The position numbers and the translations under genes were made by a program. Positions 1-7,100 of a DNA stretch of 11,571 bases are shown piece after piece. Under the pieces are notes generated by a model that did no database searches, had not been told where the DNA came from, and saw nothing but the letters and a program-made list of their open reading frames with translations. Origin of the DNA: Oscillospiraceae bacterium (lineage in GTDB: Bacteria; Bacillota; Clostridia; Oscillospirales; Ruminococcaceae); assembly GCA_900765125.1 (NCBI GenBank), contig CAAFQL010000068.1:1-11571 (forward strand), written 5' to 3'. The number at the start of each line of letters is the position of its first letter. The first letter of the stretch is position 1.

Positions 1-45
1 TCATTAAGTTTAACACACTCGGATAACAAGAAAGGAGACACAAAC
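1..45 (+). other. Open codons upstream of the capsid GTG, possible 3' part of a protease gene
   Basis: The 15 codons before the GTG at 46 are in the capsid frame and contain no stop; they read SLSLTHSDNKKGDTN. The other two frames are closed, with TAA at 5-7 and at 24-26. The gene upstream therefore either ends in one of those frames, with a normal gene boundary before the ribosome binding site at 31-37, or continues in frame into the capsid gene. From memory of the family, some Firmicutes prohead proteases end in acidic HSD-type tails followed by a scaffold-like helix similar to capsid residues 7-35, so a protease-scaffold-capsid fusion is possible. The window edge prevents a decision. Confidence 0.4.
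31..37 (+). promoter_or_regulatory. Ribosome binding site for the GTG start at 46
   Basis: AAAGGAG lies eight bases before GTG at 46. It supports initiation there even though the frame is also open further upstream. Confidence 0.6.
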
Positions 46-1365
46 GTGCCAAATAATAACGAAAAAACCGTGCAGGATGTAATCGACAGTATGACGAAGG
101 AGCAGCAGGATGTTATGTATGCTCTCATCGGACAGGCTCTTGAAGATGCAAATGGAGAAGACGACACAGAAAATCAAAATGAGGAGGAAACAACAATGAA
201 GCATAATGTTTTCGACAATGATACACAAACTGAATCTACTTATCTGTCTCACGCAGACCAGGAAAGTATTATTTCCCTGGCTAAGTCAAACAGTGTAGGC
301 AGTCTCCGTACTGCAATGGAGATATTCGCCGAGGAACATTCCGACATTCTGGCTCACGGTATTGACAACATTGAGACGCTCTTCCCTGAGTACAAGGATG
401 TTCGTCCCGGTGCACCTGAGCTGCTTACCACTGACCAAGGCTGGGTTTCCAAAGTTCTTAAAAAGGTCCATAAGAGTCCTATCAGCCGTATTCGTACCCG
501 TCAGGTTGATGTACGTAACATTGAGAAACTTCGTGCCCGTGGTTACAAGAAGGGTAATAAGAAGGAATACATCGGCAACATTGAACTGATTCACAGAACT
601 ACTGACCCCCAGACAGTTTATGTAAAGAGCAAACTTGAACGTGATGACATTATTGATATTCAGGATTTCGACGTGGTTCAGTATATGTATAACATCGATC
701 GTATGAATCTGAACGAAGAGCTGGCTACTGCTGTAATGATCGGTGACGGTCGTGAAATTGGCGCTGACGGAAAGATCGCTTCTGATAAGATCCGTCCAAT
801 ATGGCTTGATGACGAACTGTATACTATTCACACTGATGTTGATATAGCAGGTATGACTTCTACGCTTCAGGGTAACAGTATTCCTATTCAGGGTACTGAA
901 ACTGCTGCTCACTTTGGTGAGAATTACATCTACGCTGAAGCTGTTATTCAGTCACTGCTCTATGCTCGTGAGAAGTACAAGGGTTCAGGTACTCCCGATT
1001 TCTACTGTGCTCCCCACCTGGTTAATGTTATGCTGCTTGCCCGTGACCTGAACGGTCGTCGTATCTACGATAAGGTAAGTGATCTGGCTGCTGCTCTGAA
1101 CGTTGGCGAGATCATAACAGCTGAACAGTTTGAAGGCAAAATGCGTACTACTGCTGATGGTAAGTCTAAGAAGCTTTTGGGTCTCATGTGTAATCTCTCA
1201 GACTATTCTCTTGGTGCTACTAAGGGTGGAGAAATCACTCATTTCACTGATTTCGACATCGACTTCAATCAGGAAAAGAGCCTTCTTGAGACTCGCTGTT
1301 CCGGTGCTCTTACTCGTGTGATGTCCGCTATTGCTCTCGAAGAAGATGTAACCGCCAACGGTTAA
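46..1365 (+). CDS. HK97-fold major capsid protein with N-terminal scaffold-like region
   Basis: Main shell protein of the phage head, 439 aa from GTG at 46. Residues 7-35 (KTVQDVIDSM...ALIGQALED) form a predicted helix resembling the scaffold-like delta domain found before the capsid domain or at the end of the prohead protease in Firmicutes phages. An acidic, low-complexity linker (about 36-50) follows. From M51 (MKHNVFD) the sequence resembles capsid proteins annotated to begin at that methionine. Residues about 120-200 (SRIRTRQVDV, RARGYKKGNKKE, then DDIIDIQDFDVV) fit the E-loop and spine region of the HK97 fold, and the end (ETRCSGALTRVMSAIALEE) is typical of the family. The HK97 delta domain is removed by the prohead protease; no protease gene is fully visible here. 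There are two plausible starts, 46 and 196, each with a good ribosome binding site, and the frame is open to the left edge. Arginine codons are 18 CGT of 20, a sign of high expression. Confidence 0.92.
   Translation: MPNNNEKTVQDVIDSMTKEQQDVMYALIGQALEDANGEDDTENQNEEETTMKHNVFDNDTQTESTYLSHADQESIISLAKSNSVGSLRTAMEIFAEEHSDILAHGIDNIETLFPEYKDVRPGAPELLTTDQGWVSKVLKKVHKSPISRIRTRQVDVRNIEKLRARGYKKGNKKEYIGNIELIHRTTDPQTVYVKSKLERDDIIDIQDFDVVQYMYNIDRMNLNEELATAVMIGDGREIGADGKIASDKIRPIWLDDELYTIHTDVDIAGMTSTLQGNSIPIQGTETAAHFGENYIYAEAVIQSLLYAREKYKGSGTPDFYCAPHLVNVMLLARDLNGRRIYDKVSDLAAALNVGEIITAEQFEGKMRTTADGKSKKLLGLMCNLSDYSLGATKGGEITHFTDFDIDFNQEKSLLETRCSGALTRVMSAIALEEDVTANG
181..187 (+). promoter_or_regulatory. Strong internal ribosome binding site before ATG 196 inside the capsid gene
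   Basis: GAGGAGG, a near-perfect anti-16S match, sits eight bases before an in-frame ATG at 196 (M51, start of MKHNVFD). It encodes the E-E-E of the acidic linker, so chance is possible, but spacing and strength equal or exceed those of the proposed GTG start. Initiation here would give a 389 aa capsid protein lacking the scaffold-like region. Confidence 0.6.
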
Positions 1366-1390
1366 TTAAATGAGAGGTTGAAAATTCAAA

Positions 1391-1714
1391 ATGGCAAAAT
1401 TCTATGGACCAATCGGCTATGCTGTAACCGAAGAAACTGCCCCTGGTGTTTGGGAAGAGACGATCTCTGAGCATATGTATTATGGTGACCTCATTCGCAA
1501 TACAAGAAAGCTCCAGTCGACAGATGGTGTTAACGACAACATCAATATTGCAAACGAGGTCAGTATCTTAGCCGATCCGTTTGCCTACGAAAATTTTCAT
1601 TCGATGAAGTACGTTAGCTTTATGGGTGCTAAATGGAAGATCACAAGTGTCGAAGTTCAGTACCCAAGGCTGATACTGACTATAGGAGGCGTATACAATG
1701 GCGAGCAGACTTGA
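1391..1714 (+). CDS. Head-closure-like phage structural protein (unknown-function family)
   Basis: Small protein of 107 aa. The sequence (MAKFYGPIGYAVTEET, then YYGDLIRNTRKLQS, NISNE-like NIANEVSILADPFAYENF, ending MGAKWKITSVEVQYPRLILTIGGVYNG) is of a kind I recognise from many Firmicutes siphophages just after the capsid gene, usually annotated hypothetical. Its beta-rich C-terminal part and its position between the capsid and tail-terminator genes suggest a head-closure or stopper role at the head-tail joint; this is inferred from position, not from a catalytic or binding motif. GAGAGG at 1372-1377 is a rather distant ribosome binding site (13 bases), 25 bases after the capsid stop. The end overlaps the next gene by 17 bases. 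Confidence 0.75.
   Translation: MAKFYGPIGYAVTEETAPGVWEETISEHMYYGDLIRNTRKLQSTDGVNDNINIANEVSILADPFAYENFHSMKYVSFMGAKWKITSVEVQYPRLILTIGGVYNGEQT
1684..1689 (+). promoter_or_regulatory. Ribosome binding site inside the preceding gene
   Basis: AGGAGG lies eight bases before ATG 1698 and within the last codons of the preceding gene. It fixes the start of the tail-terminator-like gene and shows that the 17-base overlap is real. Confidence 0.8.
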
Positions 1715-2003
1715 TCTACAGGCAACATTGGAAACTCTCCTGGGAAGCCGAAATGTATATTTTCAACCACCTGAGTCAGTTAAGATGAATTACCCCGCCA
1801 TCATTTACGGACTCGACAATATCGATAATACGTTTGCCGATGATGGGGTGTATTTGTCGCATAAGAGTTATGCGGTTACTTTAATTGACAAGAATCCAGA
1901 TAGTATATTTGTCGATAAGCTTGCAAAACTGTCTACTTGTCGATTTAATCGACACTATAAAAGCGAGAATTTAAATCACTGGGTGTTCTCGCTATATTTT
2001 TAA
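1698..2003 (+). CDS. Tail terminator / minor capsid-like protein
   Basis: Protein of 101 aa that begins MASRLDLQATLETLLGSRNV and contains YFQPPESVKMNYPAIIYGLD, a stretch with YAVTLIDKNPDS, and CRFNRHYKSENLNHWVFSLYF at the end. This matches a short family of Firmicutes phage proteins annotated as minor capsid or tail terminator proteins (gp17/gpU-like fold: an N-terminal helix pair, then beta strands). Such proteins cap the tail tube and join it to the head connector. Position directly before the major tail protein gene agrees with this role. Length is normal for the family. No transmembrane segment or signal peptide. The exact function is inferred from family and position. Confidence 0.75.
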   Translation: MASRLDLQATLETLLGSRNVYFQPPESVKMNYPAIIYGLDNIDNTFADDGVYLSHKSYAVTLIDKNPDSIFVDKLAKLSTCRFNRHYKSENLNHWVFSLYF

Positions 2004-2020
2004 TTGAGGAGGAAAATAGT

Positions 2021-2734
2021 ATGTCTAGAGTTATTTGGGACCAAATAGGTGAACGTTTATATGAAACTGGCACTGACCGTGTTGTTCTCTTCCCTACTAA
2101 GGTCAACGGTGCCTATGATAAAGGTGTTCCGTGGAACGGTATGATCGGAGTTGCAGAGAATCCTTCCGGTGCGGAAGCCAATCCAATATATGCTGATAAC
2201 ATAAAATATGTAAATATAGTATCTGCTGAGGAATTCGGTGCTACAGCAGAGGCATATACGTATCCCGATGAGTTTGCCGAATGCGATGGCTCGTATGAAA
2301 TAATGCCAGGTGTATACGCCGGTCAGCAGCGTCGCAAGCCTTTTGGCTTGTCTTACAGAACTATTTTGGGCAACGATGTCGATTTGAACGATTATGGCTA
2401 TAAGCTTCATCTGGTTTACGGTTGTCTGGCAGCTCCTACCGAAAAGAGTTACAGTACCGTTAATGACAGTCCTGAGGCTGCTACTTTTTCATGGGAAATC
2501 AGCACTACCCCTGTGCCTATCAATACCCTTATTGATGGTAAGAGACTGAAGCCTGTTTCCACTCTGACTTTTGATTCCACTAAGTTCAGTAAAGAATTTA
2601 TGACTAAACTGGAAGATATTATTTACGGTAAAGATCCTACTACCGAAGGAGGCAATGACGGCGTAGAGTCTCGTCTTCCTCTTCCGGACGAGATAATTAA
2701 ACTCTTTAACGGTACAGTTAAAGCAGCAGGTTAA
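2021..2734 (+). CDS. Major tail (tube) protein
   Basis: Protein of 237 aa that polymerises as stacked rings to form the non-contractile tail tube. Seen in the sequence: an N-terminal strand region (VIWDQIGERLYETGTDRVVLF), a central stretch with the family-typical VNIVSAEEFGATAEAYTYPDEFAECDGS, then GQQRRKPFGLSYRTILGND, and a C-terminal half with TFSWEISTTPVPI and KRLKPVSTLTFDS. These are features of the phi13-type major tail protein family of Firmicutes siphophages. Length is usual for a tube protein without an extra Ig-like domain, and none is seen. The ribosome binding site AGGAGG (2007-2012) is ideal, eight bases before ATG. Arginine codons lean to CGT, as in the capsid gene, consistent with high expression. 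It is followed by the only sizeable intergenic gap, which holds a terminator-like hairpin. Confidence 0.9.
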   Translation: MSRVIWDQIGERLYETGTDRVVLFPTKVNGAYDKGVPWNGMIGVAENPSGAEANPIYADNIKYVNIVSAEEFGATAEAYTYPDEFAECDGSYEIMPGVYAGQQRRKPFGLSYRTILGNDVDLNDYGYKLHLVYGCLAAPTEKSYSTVNDSPEAATFSWEISTTPVPINTLIDGKRLKPVSTLTFDSTKFSKEFMTKLEDIIYGKDPTTEGGNDGVESRLPLPDEIIKLFNGTVKAAG

Positions 2735-2755
2735 ATGATAATTTCGTAAATTCAT

Positions 2756-2788
2756 GAGCAGTATTCAGGTAAGCTGGCTGCTCTTTTT
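2756..2788 (+). terminator. Terminator-like hairpin after the major tail protein gene
   Basis: GAGCAG (2756-2761) pairs with CTGCTC (2778-2783). An inner CAG (2766-2768) can pair with CTG (2774-2776) around a five-base loop. Five T residues (2784-2788) follow directly, then ATTT. This has the layout of an intrinsic terminator, though the stem is interrupted by an unpaired internal loop (four bases on one side, one on the other). Partial termination here would give more capsid and tube mRNA than chaperone and tape measure mRNA. An alternative role is mRNA end protection or translational control. Confidence 0.5.
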
Positions 2789-2793
2789 ATTTG

Positions 2794-2800
2794 AAAGGAG
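2794..2800 (+). promoter_or_regulatory. Ribosome binding site deciding the chaperone start at ATG 2809
   Basis: AAAGGAG is placed eight bases before ATG 2809. An in-frame TTG at 2791 lies upstream of this site and has no such sequence before it, so the shorter start is preferred. Confidence 0.8.
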
Positions 2801-2808
2801 AAAAAACA

Positions 2809-3204
2809 ATGTTAAAGAAGACTATCACATATATCGACTTCAATGGTGTTGAAAGAACTGAAGATTACTATTTCAGGCTGTCCAAACCGGATATCGTCAA
2901 GATGCAGGCAAGTGCGAAAGGTGGTTATGATGTTCAGCTCAAAAGTATTGCTGCTGATCAAAATAGTGCGCTTATTATGGAATTCTTCGAGAACTTTATC
3001 GCTAAGTCTTATGGCGAAAAGAGCGATGATGGCAGACGTTTAAAGAAATCCGAAGAAATTTCCAGAGCATTTATGGAAACGCCTGCTTATGAAGTTTTAT
3101 TTGAAGAACTCGTTACAAATGATGAAGCAGCGGCTGATTTCGTGAACGCTGTCATGGATTACAAACCAGATAAAACAACGACTATGCCTGTAAAAACCAA
3201 TTAA
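2809..3204 (+). CDS. Tail assembly chaperone (gpG-like)
   Basis: Protein of 131 aa from ATG 2809 (MLKKTITYIDFNGVERTEDYYF...). The opening beta strands, the LSKPDIVKMQ segment, the helical centre with KSYGEKSDDGRRLKKSEE and the tail with FEELVTNDEAAADFVNAVM match a family of Firmicutes phage proteins between the tube and tape measure genes. By analogy with lambda gpG, they bind the tape measure protein and keep it soluble while the tube assembles; they are not found in the finished tail. The gene ends with a single TAA in the same frame as the next gene, and no classical slippery heptamer is seen before the stop (the nearest A-run, AAAAACC at the end, does not fit X-XXY-YYZ). The 74-base gap upstream carries a terminator-like hairpin. 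Confidence 0.75.
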   Translation: MLKKTITYIDFNGVERTEDYYFRLSKPDIVKMQASAKGGYDVQLKSIAADQNSALIMEFFENFIAKSYGEKSDDGRRLKKSEEISRAFMETPAYEVLFEELVTNDEAAADFVNAVMDYKPDKTTTMPVKTN

Positions 3205-3212
3205 GAAAACTC

Positions 3213-3218
3213 GGAGGA
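3213..3218 (+). promoter_or_regulatory. Ribosome binding site of the second chaperone gene
   Basis: GGAGGA stands seven bases before ATG 3226. It argues that the second chaperone gene is translated by its own initiation rather than only by readthrough of the TAA at 3202-3204. Confidence 0.75.
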
Positions 3219-3225
3219 CTTAAGA

Positions 3226-3768
3226 ATGCTGAGAATAACTGTGCCGGCTGCCGAGTTATGGGATGAGATTCACGAAGAATTTATCTATACGAAAGAGCAG
3301 ACTTTACAACTTGAGCATTCTTTAGTCTCTCTTTCAAAATGGGAAAGTAAATGGAATAGACCATTCCTTGGCAAACAGGAAAAAAACGATGAAGAAATTC
3401 TGGATTATGTCAGATGTATGACATTGACCCAGAATGTTGACCCGGAAGTATATACGAGACTATCTGCTGATAACTATGCACGCATCAACGCTTACATAGA
3501 AGCTCCGATGACTGCTACCCGCTTTTACGATAATAAACAATCTAAAACAAGCCGAAAAACTATTACATCGGAGCTCGTCTATTACTGGATGATTTCATAC
3601 AACATTCCCGTTGAATTTCAAAAGTGGCATTTAAACCGACTTTTAACTTTAATTAGAGTATGCAACGCTGAGAATTCACCTCCGAAAAAGAGAAGTGAAC
3701 GTGAATTGATGAGACGTAATACATCGCTAAATGCAGCTCGCAGAAAACGTCTGGGTTCGAAAGGATAA
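3226..3768 (+). CDS. Second tail assembly chaperone-type protein (gpGT position)
   Basis: Protein of 180 aa. It contains LEHSLVSLSKWESKWNRPFLG, MTLTQNVDPEVY, IEAPMTATRF, ITSELVYYWMISYNIPVEFQ and WHLNRLLTLIRVCN, all recognisable as a widespread Firmicutes siphophage family that sits between the gpG-like protein and the tape measure. The C-terminus is strongly basic (PPKKRSERELMRR ... AARRKRLGSKG). By position it corresponds to the T part of lambda gpGT, which recruits tube subunits to the tape measure-chaperone complex; this role is inferred. It has its own start and ribosome binding site, and reads in the same frame as the preceding gene with seven sense codons (ENSEDLR) between that gene's TAA and this ATG. 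It is usually annotated hypothetical. No catalytic motif is visible. Confidence 0.72.
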   Translation: MLRITVPAAELWDEIHEEFIYTKEQTLQLEHSLVSLSKWESKWNRPFLGKQEKNDEEILDYVRCMTLTQNVDPEVYTRLSADNYARINAYIEAPMTATRFYDNKQSKTSRKTITSELVYYWMISYNIPVEFQKWHLNRLLTLIRVCNAENSPPKKRSERELMRRNTSLNAARRKRLGSKG

Positions 3769-3773
3769 GTCGT

Positions 3774-4151
3774 ATGATAAAATTCAGGCACAAGGGCGAC
3801 TTCTCTAAAACAACACGTTTTTTGGAGAAAGCCAAAGAAGTCATTCGGCTTGGAGATCTTGATAAGTATGGTCGAGAAGGAGTAGCCGCCCTTGCGTCTG
3901 CAACTCCTGTCGATTCCGGTCTTACTTCCAATTCCTGGTATTACAAGATCGTAAACCGAAATGGATCAGCAAAGATCACTTTCTACAATTCAAATATTCA
4001 AAATGGAGTTCCTATTGCTATCATTCTGCAATACGGTCATGGAACTCGTAATGGAGGCTGGGTACAAGGTCGGGATTACATCAATCCTGCTATCCAGCCC
4101 ATTTTCGATAAAATTGCAAATCAAGCATGGGAGGAGGTTACTAAGCCATGA
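3774..4151 (+). CDS. HK97 gp10-like head-tail/tail morphogenesis protein
   Basis: Protein of 125 aa. The N-terminal helix region (MIKFRHKGDFSKTTRFLEKA), the ATPVDSGLTSNSWYYKI motif, the strand region with NSNIQNGVPIAIILQYGHGT and the end GRDYINPAIQPIFDKIANQAWEE are the hallmarks of the HK97 gp10-like family (A-T-P-x-D-S-G followed by a tryptophan, and Q-Y-G-H-G-T). Members are neck or tail-completion proteins. In the HK97 order the gene lies before the tube gene; here it lies between the chaperone and tape measure genes. AAAGGA at 3760-3765 is the ribosome binding site, five bases separate the genes, and the stop overlaps the tape measure start (ATGA), so translation is probably coupled. The exact structural position in the virion is not clear from sequence. 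Confidence 0.8.
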   Translation: MIKFRHKGDFSKTTRFLEKAKEVIRLGDLDKYGREGVAALASATPVDSGLTSNSWYYKIVNRNGSAKITFYNSNIQNGVPIAIILQYGHGTRNGGWVQGRDYINPAIQPIFDKIANQAWEEVTKP

Positions 4152-7100
4152 GTACTACTATTGATGAAAGAGTCGTTGAAATGCGATTCGATAATAAACG
4201 ATTTGAAAGCAACGTGCAGACAAGTTTGTCTACACTCGATAAACTGAAAAAAAGTTTGAACATGGACGGAGCAGCAAAAGGTTTTGAGAATATCGACAAT
4301 GCTGCAAAAAAGATCAACATGAATGGTCTCGGTTCAGCTGTCGAAACTGTTAAACTGAAGTTTTCTGCTTTAGAGGTCATGGCTGTAACTGCCCTTGCTA
4401 ATATTACAAATTCGGTTGTTAATACTGGTAAACAGATTATATCATCCTTTACTATAGCACCCATAAAGTCAGGTTTTCAGGAATACGAAACGCAGATCAA
4501 CGCTGTTCAGACAATACTTGCAAATACCGAGCATGAAGGTACAAATTTGCAGCAGGTAAATCGGGCATTGGACGAGCTGAATACTTATGCTGATAAGACT
4601 ATCTATAATTTTACTGAAATGACACGTAACATCGGTACATTTACAGCAGCTGGTGTTGATCTGAGAACTTCCGTTGACTCTATCAAAGGTATAGCTAACT
4701 TGGCAGCTGTTTCGGGTTCGACATCCCAGCAAGCAAGTACCGCAATGTATCAGCTTTCTCAGGCATTAGCAGCAGGTAAAGTCTCACTTATGGACTGGAA
4801 CTCAGTGGTCAATGCCGGTATGGGTGGTAAAGTATTTCAGGACGCTCTCGTACGAACTTCCGAATTATTAGGAACCGGAGCACAAAAGGCTATCGATGCG
4901 CATGGGTCGTTCCGTGAATCCTTAACAAAGGGAGAATGGTTGACCACAGAGGTTCTTACGGAAACCCTGAAACAATTTGCCGGAGCATACAATGAGGCAG
5001 ATCTGATTCAGCAGGGATTTTCAGAAGAACAGGCAAAGTCGATATCACAGATGGCAAAAACCGCTGAGGATGCTGCTACTAAGGTTAAAACATTTACTCA
5101 GTTATGGGACACTTTACAGGAAAGTGCTCAATCTGGCTGGACACAAACTTGGGAAATTTTAGTCGGTGATTTCGGAGAAGCAAAGGAGCTTCTTACTGAG
5201 ATATCAGATGTCGTTGGTGATATGATCACAAAAACGTCAGATGCACGAAATGAATTGTTAAGCGGTGGATTAAGTTCCGGATGGAAGCAATTATTAAATC
5301 AGGGTATTGCCGATGAAGCCGGATACATAGATGCCATTCAAGAAGTAGCCAGAAAAAACGGTGATACTTTCGATAAAATGGTTGCTGATTCAGAAAGTTT
5401 TAGTGATGCGTTAAAAAAGGGACTGAAAGATGGAGTTATATCTTCTGAAACACTTTCTCAAGCAGTCTACAATCTAAAAGACAAAATGAGTGGTATGTCC
5501 GAAGAAGAACTAAAAACTGCGGGATATACACGTGAAATGGTTGAACAAATTGAGAAATTAGATTCGGGTCTCAGAGATGGATCCATTTCTATGGACGAGT
5601 TTACAGAAAAAATACTTCGTCCGTCAGGTAGAGAAAATCTGATACAAGCTCTTTGGAATGCTGCTAAAGGACTGATGAGTATAATCAAGCCTATCAAGGA
5701 AGCATTCCGAGAGATATTCCCTCCCCTAACTGCACAGCAACTTTATGATTTTACAGAAGGTTTACGCAAACTTACCGAGCGATTCACGTTAAGCGAAACT
5801 GCTTCGAAAAATCTTAAAAACACGTTTAAAGGATTATTTTCCGTTATCGATATTGTTGGAAAAGCTTTCTCGGCAGTATTTAAAGCTGTTGGTTCTTTAT
5901 TTGGTGGCGTTGGTAAACTTGGTGAAAGTATTTTAGGTGTAACCGGTTCTTTCGGAGAATGGCTTGTTAAGCTGAACGAAACCATTGAGAAAACTGATGT
6001 TTTCAACAAAATTATGAGTAGCATTGTTGATTTTATCAAGAATGCTGCAACTGCTATTAAAAATTTCATTACTACTATCGCTAAAAATTTCAAAATGCCA
6101 GGTTTTGAACTGTTCCATAATATTTTAGAACGAGTTCAAACAAGAATGTCACAGGTTGGTGACGTTGCTGGCAACATGAAAAGCGGTGTTGTCATCGCAT
6201 TTGAAGCTATGGGAGAAGCGCTTGCTAACTGTCAGTTTATGAAGTTAATTCAAGCTATCTGGAACGCTGTAAAAACTATTGTGAGTGGTATCGTAAACGC
6301 ACTCGGACAAATAGGAGGTTCTCTGGCGTCAAACCTTGGTGAAGCAAATTTCAGCGGAATTATCGATTTACTAAACGGTATCTCTTTTGGAGCCATTGCT
6401 GTCGGAATAACAAAATTTGTAGGAAACTTCAGTAAAGCTATAAAAGATATCGGAAGTATTAAAAAATCATTCATTGGTATTCTTGATGGCGTGAAAGATT
6501 GTTTCAAGGCTTATCAGTCTCAGCTGAAAGCTGGAGTACTCCTTAAAATCGCAGCTGCTATAGCGATTCTGTCATCATCTCTTATCACCCTTTCGTTGAT
6601 CGACAGCGATAAGCTTAACAGTGCTCTTGGCGGTATTACAGTTTTATTCGCAGACTTAATGGGATCTATGGCAATATTTAATAAGATCAGTGGTAGTGCA
6701 ACAGGAATTTTCAAATCTTCCGCAACTATGATTAGTATGTCGATTGCCGTTCTGATTCTTGCAAGTGCATTAAAGAAAATTGGAGATTTAGATACCAAAC
6801 AGCTCGCTACCGGACTTATTGGAATTGCAGGATTGGCAGCTATTATGGTCGCAGCAGCTAAAATCATGAGTGATAGCTCTAAGAAAGTGTTCAAAGGTGC
6901 TACTCAAATGGTTATATTTGCTGCTGCTATTAAAATACTTGCTTCCGCTTGTGCAGATATCTCAAAGTTGAGTTGGAACGAACTCGTCAAAGGACTTGTT
7001 GGTGTTGGTGTTCTGCTGGCGGAAATTTCACTGTTTCTAAACAATACCAAATTCAGCAGCAAATCTATCACAACAGCAACCGGAATCGTTATACTATCTG

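Noticed and set aside
286..912. Minus-strand open frame of 208 codons inside the capsid gene
   Set aside because: The + strand frame is clearly the capsid protein with strong codon bias; the antisense translation resembles no known protein.
1380..1394. Short direct repeat with 9811-9824 (14 identical bases, AAAATTCAAAATGG)
   Set aside because: A-rich, short and in unrelated contexts; chance is enough to explain it.
2791..2808. TTG start for the first chaperone, adding six residues
   Set aside because: The ribosome binding site AAAGGAG lies between the TTG and ATG 2809, and the related family begins at MLKKTI.
3186..3204. Programmed frameshift site at the end of the first chaperone
   Set aside because: The A-run is not a classical X-XXY-YYZ heptamer in the right phase, and the next gene is in the same frame, so a shift would not reach it.
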